From Phyllobacterium phragmitis (lineage in GTDB: Bacteria > Pseudomonadota > Alphaproteobacteria > Rhizobiales > Rhizobiaceae), in NCBI RefSeq assembly GCF_002980495.1, contig NZ_PVBR01000004.1, positions 310,001-374,000 of the forward strand: 64,000 bases of DNA, given 5' to 3'. Below the pieces are notes generated by a model, which had not been told where the DNA came from, ran no database searches, and saw only the letters and a program-made list of their open reading frames with translations. Of this stretch, positions 41,207 through 49,944 are shown piece after piece. The translations under genes were made by a program, and so were the position numbers. Numbering within the stretch: the first letter of the stretch is position 1; each line of letters starts with the position of its first letter.

Positions 41207-41512
41207 GAGGAGCGACATCCCAAGGGCTCGCTTCGGTTCCGTCTTCTGGGGCGCCGCCGCTTGCTCTTCAGGCGGCATCAGGCTCTCCAAGGGCTTGTTC
41301 AAGAAAACGGCATAATTTGCGACAGTGGCCGTTTTTTAGGCAAATCGTCTGGGCGAAGCGCTGCACTTCTCTGAATGGAAACAAATAAAACAGCCTTTAC
41401 AGCCGGTTAAGTGACTATTTCGAAAATTGGCACGGAACTTGGTTATGGGGCATTGGGCCGGGACTTGTGACGCAAGCAAGCGTTTGAAGCCGGTGTTCGA
41501 CGGAGATTTTTG
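41207..41512. other. PII-amtB intergenic region
   Basis: These 306 bases hold a small GC hairpin (about 41247-41279) that may end the PII transcript, then a separate promoter for amtB. No gene was recognised. Confidence 0.4.
41427..41443 (+). promoter_or_regulatory. Sigma-54-like promoter of amtB
   Basis: TTGGCACG-GAAC-TTGGT has an exact -24 box and a degenerate -12 box, 69 bases before the amtB start. It is nearly identical to the element upstream of the PII gene, which strengthens both calls. Confidence 0.55.
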
Positions 41513-42811
41513 ATGTTCACACTGAATAGACACATGCGCGCCGCTTTCGGCTCGCTTTCCCTCCTGGGCGCTTTCGCCGGCTCGGCAATAGCGCAGGATG
41601 CCCCTGCCGCTCCTGCCTTCGACACCGGCGATACGGCATGGATGCTGACATCCTCGGCCCTGGTGCTGATGATGACCATTCCGGGGCTGGCGCTCTTCTA
41701 TGGCGGTATGGTCCGCAAGAAGAATGTGCTGTCCACGGTCATGCAGAGCTTCGCCATCTGCTGCCTCATGAGCGTCCTGTGGATGGTGGCCGGTTATTCG
41801 ATCGCCTTCACCGACGGCGGCTCGCTCAATGCCTATCTTGGCGGTTTGAGCAAAGCCTTCCTCTCCGGCGTCGATATGAATTCGGCATCGGGCACGATCC
41901 CGGAATATCTGTTCATCATGTTCCAGATGACCTTCGCGATCATCACGCCGGCGCTGATTGCCGGCGCATTCGCCGAACGCATGAAGTTCTCGGCGATGCT
42001 GCTGTTCATGGCCATCTGGCTCATCGTGGTCTATGCGCCGGTCGCGCATTGGGTCTGGGGCGGTGGCTTCCTCGCCTCCGACGGCGTGCTTGATTTTGCC
42101 GGCGGCACCGTCGTTCACATCAATGCCGGTGTGGCCGGTCTCGTTGCCGCGCTTATCATCGGCAAGCGCGAGGGCTATGGCCAGGTCAATATGGCGCCGC
42201 ACAATCTGGTGCTCTCGGTCATCGGCGCTTCGCTCCTGTGGGTCGGCTGGTTCGGCTTCAACGCCGGTTCGGCCGTCGGTTCCAACGCTCTCGCCGCCGT
42301 CGCCATGCTGAATACGCAGGTTGCAGCAGCCGGCGCCGCTCTTACCTGGATGTTCGCCGAATGGATCGTTGCCAAGAAGCCCAGCATTCTCGGTATCATC
42401 TCGGGTGCTGTCGCCGGTCTCGTCGCCGTCACGCCCGCCGCCGGCTTCGTCAACCCGACCGGTGCGCTGATCATCGGCCTCATCGCCGGCGTGGTTTGCT
42501 ATATTGCCGCGGTCAAGGTGAAGCATGCGCTCGGCTATGACGATTCACTCGATGCCTTCGGCGTGCATGCTGTCGGCGGCATCGTCGGCGCGATCCTGAC
42601 GGGTGTGTTCGCGGATGCCGCGATCAACGAAGCAGGCGCGGGTGCTTCGGTCGGCACGCAGATCTACGGCGTGGTCTTCACCATCATCTATTCGGCTGTC
42701 GCCACGGCGATCATTCTCTACATCGTCAAGGCTCTCGTCGGTCTTCGTCCGACCAAGCAGGAAGAAATCGAGGGTCTCGACATCAACCTGCACGGCGAAA
42801 CCGTCCAGTAA
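41513..42811 (+). CDS. amtB: Ammonium transporter AmtB
   Basis: The 432-residue ammonium channel starts with a cleavable signal peptide (MRAAFGSLSLLGAFAGSAIA-QD) and has eleven helices. The twin pore histidines are in FAGGTVVHINAGVAGLVAA and DAFGVHAVGGIVGAILTG, and the gate region AHWVWGGGFL is conserved. The C-terminal tail that contacts GlnK is present (KQEEIEGLDINLHGE). The ATG at 41513 is favoured over a TTG at 41510. Confidence 0.96.
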   Translation: MFTLNRHMRAAFGSLSLLGAFAGSAIAQDAPAAPAFDTGDTAWMLTSSALVLMMTIPGLALFYGGMVRKKNVLSTVMQSFAICCLMSVLWMVAGYSIAFTDGGSLNAYLGGLSKAFLSGVDMNSASGTIPEYLFIMFQMTFAIITPALIAGAFAERMKFSAMLLFMAIWLIVVYAPVAHWVWGGGFLASDGVLDFAGGTVVHINAGVAGLVAALIIGKREGYGQVNMAPHNLVLSVIGASLLWVGWFGFNAGSAVGSNALAAVAMLNTQVAAAGAALTWMFAEWIVAKKPSILGIISGAVAGLVAVTPAAGFVNPTGALIIGLIAGVVCYIAAVKVKHALGYDDSLDAFGVHAVGGIVGAILTGVFADAAINEAGAGASVGTQIYGVVFTIIYSAVATAIILYIVKALVGLRPTKQEEIEGLDINLHGETVQ

Positions 42812-42885
42812 GGTCCGGAGGCCGGAGCGGGGCGGGCAGGGTCTCCTGTTTCGCCCGCTCCGTCGGACAGCTTCGAAGCGTGAGA

Positions 42886-42913
42886 GGGCCCGGTTTTCCG
42901 GGCCTTTTCTTTT
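42886..42913 (+). terminator. Terminator of amtB
   Basis: GGCCCGG and CCGGGCC form a 7-base-pair stem around TTTT, followed by TTTTCTTTT, about 75 bases after the amtB stop. Confidence 0.85.
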
Positions 42914-42957
42914 GTCCGCACATATCCCGCCGCGAGAGCCGGCAATATCCGGCATGG

Positions 42958-42973
42958 TTAATGCAGCCTTAAC
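42958..42973 (+). promoter_or_regulatory. CtrA-type binding box upstream of ftsK
   Basis: TTAATGCAGCCTTAAC is an exact TTAA-N7-TTAAC site, 136 bases before the ftsK start and downstream of the amtB terminator. CtrA is the essential cell-cycle regulator of alphaproteobacteria and controls division genes in Caulobacter and Brucella, so regulation of ftsK is plausible. Confidence 0.65.
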
Positions 42974-43108
42974 CTTCCCCGCTCTAGGATCGGCCCCGAA
43001 TCCGCGCTTTGCCCAAGGCATATTCATAGGGATGCTTGGGGGTGTTTTTGGGGAAAACGGCGGAGACGCAAGGTATTTGGCGACACAAGGCACTTCGGGA
43101 AAAGCTTC

Positions 43109-45670
43109 ATGCGGCAAGGATACTCGCCCTCATATGCGCTTCGGGATGAGAGGATAAGGGGAGATCGTCTCGGACTGGCGGGACTTTTCCGCCGGCAGGT
43201 CGATATCCTGCTCGGCCTCCTGATCCTCACCGGCGTTGCGCTTGCCGCGGGCGCGCTCGCCACGTGGAATGTCGCCGATCCGAGCTTCAGCCATGCCACG
43301 TCCAACCCGGTCACCAATGCGCTGGGCTATCCCGGCGCGGTGTTTTCCGATCTGGCCATGCAGTTCCTCGGGCTGTCGAGCGTCGCCGCGCTGCTGCCCG
43401 CCGTCTTCTGGGGCATCCTTTTGATGGCGCATGGCGGCATCGGCCGGCTGCCACGACGGATATTCGCCTGGTTCGGCGCGGCATTGCTGTTTGCGGCGAT
43501 CGCAAGCTGCCTCACGGTTCCGCCGAGCTGGCCGATGCCGATCGGGCTCGGCGGTGTGCTTGGCGATATCGTTTTGAAAATTCCCGGTATCTTCCTCGGC
43601 GGCTTCCCGCGCGGCACAGTCGCATCGGTGATCGCCATGATCCTGCTTGTTCCGTCGCTGCTGCTTTGCGCATTCGCCAGCGGGCTGACGGGCCGCGCGC
43701 AACCGCTGACGAGCCCGGCGCGCCCGAAAGCGCGCAAGCCGGTCCAGGAAGAACTCGACGATGACGAGGATGAAGACAGCGAGGAAGACGGCGGAGGCTT
43801 CCTGGCGCTCGGCGCCGTGACACATTGGTTGCTGAGCGCGCGGGCGATGGTGCATCGTCTCGCCGCACGCGGCGCAGCGCTGCGCGGAAGGCATGATGAA
43901 GGCGAGGATCCGTTTGGCGGCGCGGCGGCCGCGCACGATGATGAACGTCGTGAGCCGGGATTCGAGGACGGACGCGAGCGGCTCGACGTGGCCCCCTTCG
44001 ATGAAGGCGAAGCTGACGACTGGGCGCCCCGGCCGGCGCCGCAAAGACCGGCCATGGCGCAGCAGATGGCCACAGGCCGCGTCCAGGCTCAGGCTCCATC
44101 GCCGAAACCGGGCGCCCGTGTCCAGCGCGAGGCGCAGCAATCGCTCATCAGGAGCGACACCTTCGAGATGCCGTCGCTGCATTTCCTCAGCGAGCCGAAG
44201 GCGGTGGTCCGTGATGCCAGTCTTTCCAAGGATGCGCTCGAACAGAATGCGCGGCTTCTGGAAGGCGTGCTGGAGGATTTCGGCGTCAAGGGCGAGATCA
44301 TCCATGTGCGCCCCGGACCGGTGGTGACGCTTTATGAGCTGGAACCTGCGCCGGGCATCAAATCGTCCCGCGTCATCGGCCTTGCCGACGATATCGCCCG
44401 CTCGATGAGCGCGATCGCCGCGCGTGTCGCGGTGGTGCCGGGACGCAATGCCATCGGCATCGAACTGCCGAACCAGAAGCGCGAGATGGTCTATCTGCGT
44501 GAAATCCTGGCAAGCCGCGATTTCGAGCAGACCAAGACCAAGCTGGCGCTGGCGCTCGGCAAGACCATCAATGGCGAGCCGGTCATCGCCGATATCGCCA
44601 AGATGCCGCACGTTCTTGTCGCCGGAACCACCGGTTCGGGCAAGTCCGTCGCCATCAACACGATGATCCTGTCACTGCTCTATCGCATGACGCCGCAGGA
44701 ATGCCGCCTGATCATGATCGATCCGAAGATGCTCGAACTGTCCGTCTATGACGGCATTCCGCATCTTCTCACCCCCGTCGTGACCGATCCGAAGAAGGCC
44801 GTCGTGGCGCTCAAATGGACCGTGCGCGAGATGGAGGACCGCTATCGCAAGATGTCCAAGGTCGGCGTCCGCAATATTGACGGCTTCAACCAGCGCGTCG
44901 GGCTGGCGCAGAAAAAGGGCGAACGCATCGCGCGTACGGTGCAGACCGGTTTCGACCGCGATACGGGCGAGGCCGTCTACGAGACCGAGGAACTCGATCT
45001 CGAACCGATGCCCTATATCGTCGTCATCATCGACGAGATGGCCGATCTGATGATGGTCGCCGGCAAGGATATCGAAGGCGCGGTGCAGCGGCTTGCGCAG
45101 ATGGCGCGCGCGGCGGGCATCCATGTGATCATGGCGACCCAGCGTCCGTCGGTCGACGTCATCACCGGCACGATCAAGGCCAACTTCCCGACCCGTATCT
45201 CCTTCCAGGTGACGTCGAAGATCGACAGCCGCACGATCCTTGGCGAGCAGGGCGCGGAGCAGCTCCTGGGCATGGGCGACATGCTGTTCATGGCGGGCGG
45301 CGGCCGCATCCAGCGCGTCCACGGGCCGTTCGTCGGCGACGACGAGGTGGAAAAGGTCGTCCAGCACCTCAAGCTCCAGGGTGTGCCCGAATATCTCGAC
45401 GCCATCACCGAGGAAGAGGATGAGGACGATGGCGGCGGTCCGTCCGGAACCTCCAATCTCGACGATTCGGACGATCCCTACGATCAGGCTGTGGCCGTGG
45501 TGCTGCGCGACAAGAAGGCCTCGACCAGCTATATCCAGCGGCGTCTCGGTATCGGCTATAACCGCGCTGCCTCGATCATCGAGCGTATGGAGCAGGAGGG
45601 ACTCGTCGGCCCGGCCAATCATGCGGGAAAACGCGAGATATTGGTGCCGGGCGAGAGCGAGGAATATTAG
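43109..45670 (+). CDS. ftsK: DNA translocase FtsK
   Basis: The 853-residue translocase couples division to chromosome-terminus segregation and activates XerCD recombination. Four transmembrane helices occupy about residues 30-200. An acidic, Pro/Ala/Gln-rich linker (about 200-345) is shorter than in E. coli. The motor domain has Walker [15 protein letters not shown] (about 507-520) and Walker [13 protein letters not shown] (about 636-647). The gamma domain that reads KOPS is at the C-terminus ([44 protein letters not shown]). A CtrA-type box lies upstream. The TAG stop coincides with the start of a palindromic element. Confidence 0.96.
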   Translation: MRQGYSPSYALRDERIRGDRLGLAGLFRRQVDILLGLLILTGVALAAGALATWNVADPSFSHATSNPVTNALGYPGAVFSDLAMQFLGLSSVAALLPAVFWGILLMAHGGIGRLPRRIFAWFGAALLFAAIASCLTVPPSWPMPIGLGGVLGDIVLKIPGIFLGGFPRGTVASVIAMILLVPSLLLCAFASGLTGRAQPLTSPARPKARKPVQEELDDDEDEDSEEDGGGFLALGAVTHWLLSARAMVHRLAARGAALRGRHDEGEDPFGGAAAAHDDERREPGFEDGRERLDVAPFDEGEADDWAPRPAPQRPAMAQQMATGRVQAQAPSPKPGARVQREAQQSLIRSDTFEMPSLHFLSEPKAVVRDASLSKDALEQNARLLEGVLEDFGVKGEIIHVRPGPVVTLYELEPAPGIKSSRVIGLADDIARSMSAIAARVAVVPGRNAIGIELPNQKREMVYLREILASRDFEQTKTKLALALGKTINGEPVIADIAKMPHVLVAGTTGSGKSVAINTMILSLLYRMTPQECRLIMIDPKMLELSVYDGIPHLLTPVVTDPKKAVVALKWTVREMEDRYRKMSKVGVRNIDGFNQRVGLAQKKGERIARTVQTGFDRDTGEAVYETEELDLEPMPYIVVIIDEMADLMMVAGKDIEGAVQRLAQMARAAGIHVIMATQRPSVDVITGTIKANFPTRISFQVTSKIDSRTILGEQGAEQLLGMGDMLFMAGGGRIQRVHGPFVGDDEVEKVVQHLKLQGVPEYLDAITEEEDEDDGGGPSGTSNLDDSDDPYDQAVAVVLRDKKASTSYIQRRLGIGYNRAASIIERMEQEGLVGPANHAGKREILVPGESEEY

Positions 45671-45718
45671 AGCTTGGCATGGTCAATTGAACCATCGGCA
45701 GGGCAAGGCATTCCCCTC

Positions 45719-45830
45719 GCCGTCATTCTCGGGCTTGTCCCGAGAATCTACGACGGCATGATTGGTCAGTACGGTAATTGGGTTTCTTTTCCTTATGGCA
45801 GATTCTCGGGACAAGCCCGAGAATGACGGC
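45719..45830. repeat. MITE-like palindromic element, copy 1
   Basis: Perfect 31-base inverted arms (45719-45749 and 45800-45830, each itself palindromic: CTCGGG CTTGT CCCGAG) enclose a 50-base core. The same arms and a similar core recur in opposite orientation at 47842-47950. The left outer flank starting at the ftsK stop (TAGAGC, then CATGG and CAATTGAA) resembles the outer flank of copy 2. Confidence 0.85.
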
Positions 45831-45904
45831 TAGAGGGGCGAACGCCACACTCGCGTCAAACTGGCGATATAGGCCGGTAAAGCAATCACGGGAGACAGTT
45901 TTTG

Positions 45905-46585
45905 ATGGAAACGAAAAAGATGCGGCTTTTTGCGATTCCGGTTTTACGCGGTTTTTTGCGCGGCGTTGTGCTTGCCGGGACTGTCATGGCCGTTTCGATC
46001 CTGGCGCCGCTTGGTGTCACCTCGCCGGCGTTCGCCCAGGCCACGCGAGAGCAGACGGCTGCGGCGCAAACCATCGCCGACCATTTTTCTTCCGTGCGCA
46101 CCATGACGGGCGAATTCGTGCAGTTCGGTCCGCGTGGCGAGCAGACCGGCGGCACCTTCTATATCGAGCGTCCGGGCAAGATCCGCTTCAACTACAACAA
46201 TTCGCCGATCCGGGTGATCTCCGATGGCGAATCGGTTGTCGTCAACAACCGCAAGCTCGATACATGGGATCTCTATCCCCTGTCTAAGACGCCCCTGAAA
46301 CTGCTTTTGGGCAACCGGATCGATCTCAGCGGCGGACGCTTGAAGCAGGTCAAGCAGGACCCGGATATGACGACCCTCGTGCTCGGCGACAAATCGGTTT
46401 TCGGCGATTCGAAGATCACCATGATGTTCGATCCGAAAAATTACGAACTCAAGCAATGGACGATCACCGACGCGCAGAATCTCGACACGACGGTGATGAT
46501 CTTCAATGTCCGCCAGGGCGTGCGTTTCGCCAAGGACATGTTCAAGATCGACTACACCCGCATCGCGATGAAACGGAAGCACTGA
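45905..46585 (+). CDS. Outer-membrane lipoprotein carrier LolA family protein
   Basis: The 226-residue periplasmic protein has a signal peptide (about residues 1-40, ending SPAFAQA) and a LolA-like fold: TIADHFSSVRTMTGEFVQFGP, GGTFYIERPGKIRFNY, VNNRKLDTWDLYPLSKTPLKLLL and the C-terminal KQWTITDAQNLDTTVMIFNVRQG. LolA carries lipoproteins such as Omp19 from LolCDE to the outer membrane. The start could also be the in-frame ATG at 45920. It is divided from ftsK by the repeat. Confidence 0.88.
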   Translation: METKKMRLFAIPVLRGFLRGVVLAGTVMAVSILAPLGVTSPAFAQATREQTAAAQTIADHFSSVRTMTGEFVQFGPRGEQTGGTFYIERPGKIRFNYNNSPIRVISDGESVVVNNRKLDTWDLYPLSKTPLKLLLGNRIDLSGGRLKQVKQDPDMTTLVLGDKSVFGDSKITMMFDPKNYELKQWTITDAQNLDTTVMIFNVRQGVRFAKDMFKIDYTRIAMKRKH

Positions 46586-46646
46586 TCAGGCTTGGTTCCG
46601 CCGGCGGCCCGGACGGCGTGCCGCAATCGTGATCGCCGCGGGCGAC

Positions 46647-46700
46647 CTAGTGGATTGACTCCGACGCTTCGCTCCCGCGAAGCGTCGGCCCAACCACTAG
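46647..46700. repeat. Short double palindrome between the lolA-like gene and xthA
   Basis: Outer arms CTAGTGG and CCACTAG enclose a perfect 11-base-pair hairpin (CCGACGCTTCG and CGAAGCGTCGG around CTCCCG). There is no T-run, so it is more likely a repeat element or RNA structure than a terminator. Confidence 0.65.
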
Positions 46701-46791
46701 ACTGTGGATGGCCTGCCGCCGCTGTTTTTATTCCAGAGCATGGTGTTAATGTCGCCCGCGATTCCTACCCCTTGCGCGCGAGCTTGCCCCC

Positions 46792-47598
46792 ATGTCCTTT
46801 TCAATCGCCACCTGGAATATCAATTCCGTGCGCCTGCGCTTGCCGTTGGTCGAGCAGTTTCTGCGCGATTCCAGGCCGGATGTGCTCTGCCTGCAGGAAA
46901 CCAAGTGCCCGGACGATCTGTTCCCGCATGCGGCGTTCCACGCGCTGGGCTACGACCATATCGCGGTCAGCGGCCAGAAGGGCTATCACGGCGTTGCCAC
47001 CATTTCGCGCCGCCCGCTGAGCGCGATCGACCGCGTCGGCTTCTGCGGCATCGGCGATTGCCGCCATCTGAGCGCCGTCGTCGCGGCGGGCCAAAAGCGC
47101 CTGCGCATCCATAATTTCTATGTGCCGGCAGGCGGCGACGAGCCGGACCCGGCGATCAATCCGAAATTCGCCCACAAGCTCGGCTTCCTCGAGGAAATGA
47201 AGGCCATCCTTGCCGATATGGGCGACGGATGTTCGTCGCTGCTCGTCGGCGATCTCAACATCGCGCCGCTCGAAACCGATGTCTGGTCGCACAAGCAGCT
47301 GCTGCGCGTCGTCAGCCACACGCCCGTCGAGACCGAAGGGCTGGAGGTGGTTCGCCAGATCGGCGGCTGGAGCGACCTGATGCGCCATCATATTCCGCCG
47401 GAGGAAAAGATCTTCACCTGGTGGAGCTACCGGGCGCGCGACTGGGATGTGTCGGATCGCGGCCGCCGCCTCGACCATATATGGGGATCGTCCGATCTCG
47501 AGGGCGATCTCTCGTCGGTGACGATCCTGCGCGAGGCGCGCGGCTGGGAAAGACCTTCAGACCATGTGCCGGTGATCGCGCATTTCAATCTGGACTGA
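46792..47598 (+). CDS. xthA: Exodeoxyribonuclease III
   Basis: The 268-residue AP endonuclease/3'-5' exonuclease of base-excision repair has the EEP-family motifs ATWNINSVRLRLP, the metal-binding Glu in CLQETKCPDD (about residue 36), the catalytic segment LLVGDLNIAPLETDVW, RRLDHIW and the final SDHVPVIAHF. Cytoplasmic and Mg-dependent. The start is the first ATG matching the family. Confidence 0.95.
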   Translation: MSFSIATWNINSVRLRLPLVEQFLRDSRPDVLCLQETKCPDDLFPHAAFHALGYDHIAVSGQKGYHGVATISRRPLSAIDRVGFCGIGDCRHLSAVVAAGQKRLRIHNFYVPAGGDEPDPAINPKFAHKLGFLEEMKAILADMGDGCSSLLVGDLNIAPLETDVWSHKQLLRVVSHTPVETEGLEVVRQIGGWSDLMRHHIPPEEKIFTWWSYRARDWDVSDRGRRLDHIWGSSDLEGDLSSVTILREARGWERPSDHVPVIAHFNLD

Positions 47599-48082
47599 TC
47601 AGCAAACCAACTGGCTCTCGGGCTCTTTTAAAACGGTCTCATTTTAATGGAATCGTTTGATTGAGCTATTCTACACCATTGGGACAATGGAGATGGAGAG
47701 GCATGGCAACTGTTACAGGCACAGGAATGACGGGGGAGCGGTTGCAGTTTAAACCAAACCACCGCGCATACATGGACGCTGACGATTAGAGTCTGTCATG
47801 GATTAATTGAATCGTTGATACGACAAGGGGTCTTGTCTCGTCGTCATTCTCGGGCTTGTCCCGAGAATCTGCCATAAGTAAAAAGAAAAGCAATTACCGT
47901 ACGAACAGCTCAGACTGCGGTAGATTCTCGGGACAAGCCCGAGAATGACGGCCAGGTGGAAGCTGTTTCAAGCTAGTCCTGACAGACTCTAGCCAGAAAC
48001 ACTTACCCAATCGTCATTCCTGTGCTTGTCACAGGAATCCACGCCTCAGCGGTGCCGCAGCCTCGCTTCCGTCCGAAAGGCT
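47599..48082. other. 484-base region with repeats and a peptide stub
   Basis: The region holds a 28-codon frame (47703-47789, MATVTGTGMTGERLQF start) with a GGAGAGG site upstream, the MITE-like element (47787-47991), and a short palindrome at about 48012-48040 containing TCATTCCTGTGCTTGTCACA. No complete gene was recognised. Confidence 0.5.
47787..47991. repeat. MITE-like palindromic element, copy 2 with outer terminal repeats
   Basis: Inner perfect 29-base arms (47842-47870 and 47922-47950) match copy 1, with a core that is the reverse complement of copy 1's core in large part. Outer 12-base terminal inverted repeats TAGAGTCTGTCA (47787-47798) and TGACAGACTCTA (47980-47991) delimit a 205-base element without coding capacity. 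The element is nested-palindromic. Confidence 0.85.
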
Positions 48083-48538
48083 TCAATCCTTGAACAGCGG
48101 GGAGAGCTTTTCGATCTGCCGGATGAGATCGGTCAGGTTGCGGCTGACATGGGTGTGAAGCGCCACCGCGACCTCGGGATACTCTTCGAGGATGCGGTGG
48201 AAAATGGCGCGGCTGAGACGGATGACTTCCGTCTCGCCATTGGCAAAGGCGCCGGTCAGCCTGGTGGTCTGGGCGATCAGCGCTATTTCGCCGAGGATCG
48301 CGCCGGGGCCGACGGATCTGATGGTCACCCGCCCGTCCGGGCCATCCCGGAACAGGCTGATGCTGCCTGAGACGACGACATAGGCGCAATCGGCGCTCTG
48401 GCCCTCGCGGAAGAGTTCGCGGCCGGCGCGCAGCACCAGCCGCTCGGCTCCAAATGCAAGCAACCGCAATTGTTCGGCCGTGAATGATTCAAACAGGCCT
48501 ACGGTGCCAAGGATTCGGATGTCGTCATCGAGCGCCAT
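48083..48538 (-). CDS. Cyclic nucleotide-binding domain protein
   Basis: The 151-residue protein is a single cNMP-binding domain (about residues 15-130) with the phosphate-binding cassette-like segment GAILGEIALIAQTTRLTGA and no DNA-binding domain. The usual Arg-Ser/Thr after the glycine-Glu pair reads TTRLTGA, so nucleotide binding is plausible. It follows the CenR/OtpR-type regulator gene on the same strand, 36 bases downstream. As I recall, Brucella has the same pair, in which the partner was annotated as a cAMP-dependent kinase regulatory subunit. Confidence 0.85.
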   Translation of the reverse strand: MALDDDIRILGTVGLFESFTAEQLRLLAFGAERLVLRAGRELFREGQSADCAYVVVSGSISLFRDGPDGRVTIRSVGPGAILGEIALIAQTTRLTGAFANGETEVIRLSRAIFHRILEEYPEVAVALHTHVSRNLTDLIRQIEKLSPLFKD

Positions 48539-48574
48539 ACTATGGTCAATACACCGCTCTCGTGGACGGAGCCA

Positions 48575-49258
48575 TCAGGGAACGAGCTTGTATCCCCCGC
48601 TTTCTGTCACAAGAATCGCTGCATTCGACGGATCTTTTTCGATTTTCTGCCGCAAACGGTAGACATGCGTTTCAAGCGTGTGTGTCGTGACGCCCGAATT
48701 ATAACCCCATACCTCTTCCAGAAGCACGTCGCGGCCGATGACCTTGTCGCCGGCGCGATAGAGATATTTGATGATCGCCGCTTCCTTTTCGGTGAGACGG
48801 ATCTTGCCGCCCTTCTCGTCGATCAGCAGCTTTTGCCCCGGCTTGAACGTATAAGGACCGACTGTGAACGTCGCGTCTTCGCTCTGTTCGTGCTGGCGCA
48901 GCTGCGCGCGGATGCGCGCGAGCAGAACCGCGAAACGGAAAGGCTTGGTGACATAGTCGTTGGCGCCGGATTCAAGCCCGAGAATCGTATCGGATTCGGT
49001 GTCATGCCCGGTCAGCATGATGACCGGCCCCTTGAACCCGCCCTTGCGCAGCAGCTTGACCGCTTCGCGTCCGTCCATGTCGGGCAGACCCACATCCATG
49101 ATCAGCAGGTCGACCATTCCGTTGCGGGCCGTCTGAATGCCCTTCGTGGCGGTTTCCTCCTGGAGGATATGGAATTCTTCGCAAAGCTCGAGCTGTTCTA
49201 CGAGAATCGTGCGAAGGTCCTCATCATCGTCCACAATCAGAATTGTACGGCCAGTCAT
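48575..49258 (-). CDS. cenR: OmpR-family response regulator, CenR/OtpR type
   Basis: The 227-residue regulator has a receiver domain with phospho-acceptor Asp in IMDVGLPDMDG (about residue 53), acidic pocket VDDDED, Thr in MLTGHD and Lys in VTKPF. A winged-helix domain follows (LTEKEAAIIKYLYRAGDKVIGRDVLLEEVWGYN, then THTLETHVYRLRQKIE). The sequence and its cNMP-binding neighbour fit CenR/OtpR, an envelope-stress regulator of Caulobacter and Brucella; the exact name is inference. The start at 49258 follows GAGGA. Confidence 0.85.
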   Translation of the reverse strand: MTGRTILIVDDDEDLRTILVEQLELCEEFHILQEETATKGIQTARNGMVDLLIMDVGLPDMDGREAVKLLRKGGFKGPVIMLTGHDTESDTILGLESGANDYVTKPFRFAVLLARIRAQLRQHEQSEDATFTVGPYTFKPGQKLLIDEKGGKIRLTEKEAAIIKYLYRAGDKVIGRDVLLEEVWGYNSGVTTHTLETHVYRLRQKIEKDPSNAAILVTESGGYKLVP

Positions 49259-49394
49259 ACGGTGTCCTCGTGTGTCGTGTTGCGTCGGCATTGACGTTTT
49301 ATGGCATTTAAGCTGAATAAGTTGAAGCGTTCAAACAAGAAAGCCAGCTATCGGACCTATCTGGAAGCTGCGTTGTCCGCGAGGGCGGGGGTGG

Positions 49395-49940
49395 ATGGAT
49401 AAAATGGCAGATGGCCGAACCCTGCGGCTGATCGAGGTGCGGGCCCGCCCGGGAAACCCAGCGCAGGGGCTCCTCATTGCGGGTAATCTGGTGTTGCGCT
49501 GCGCGCTCGGCAAGGGGGGCATCAGTGCTTTCAAGCGGGAAGGCGACGGTGCAACGCCGCTCGCAGCGATGCGCCTGCTCTATGGATGGCATAGAAGGCG
49601 CAGAGGTGTCGCGGCTTTCTCTCCCCTGCCGTTTCGCGCCATTCGCCGCAATGATGGCTGGTGCGACGCGTCTAATGACGGCAATTACAACAGACCGGTT
49701 CGTGCGCCTTACCGGGCGAGCCACGAGAATCTTTGGCGGAAAGATGGGCTTTACGACATCTGCATCGTCATGGGCTGGAACATCCGTCCTCGCCTGCGGG
49801 GAAGGGGAAGCGCCATTTTTTTCCATCTGGCGCGGCCGGGCTACCCGCCGACGGAAGGCTGTATCGCATTGAAGCGGGCCGACATGGCGCGCCTGCTGCC
49901 GCATCTTAACGCGCGGACGATGATCCGCGTCCGGCGATAA
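49395..49940 (+). CDS. L,D-transpeptidase family (YkuD-like) protein
   Basis: The 181-residue protein carries the YkuD catalytic segment with His in AIFFHLARPGYPPTEGC and the catalytic Cys in TEGCIALKRADM (about residue 158). Domains of this type crosslink peptidoglycan or attach proteins to it. No signal peptide is visible, which is seen in a subset of small L,D-transpeptidase-like proteins of Rhizobiales and leaves location open. A second ATG at 49404 is possible. It is divergent from cenR. Confidence 0.85.
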   Translation: MDKMADGRTLRLIEVRARPGNPAQGLLIAGNLVLRCALGKGGISAFKREGDGATPLAAMRLLYGWHRRRRGVAAFSPLPFRAIRRNDGWCDASNDGNYNRPVRAPYRASHENLWRKDGLYDICIVMGWNIRPRLRGRGSAIFFHLARPGYPPTEGCIALKRADMARLLPHLNARTMIRVRR

Positions 49941-49944
49941 GACT

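Noticed and set aside
45719-48040. Possible CRISPR array because of repeated palindromic units
   Set aside because: There are only two distant inverted copies with no regular spacing or spacers, and no cas genes.
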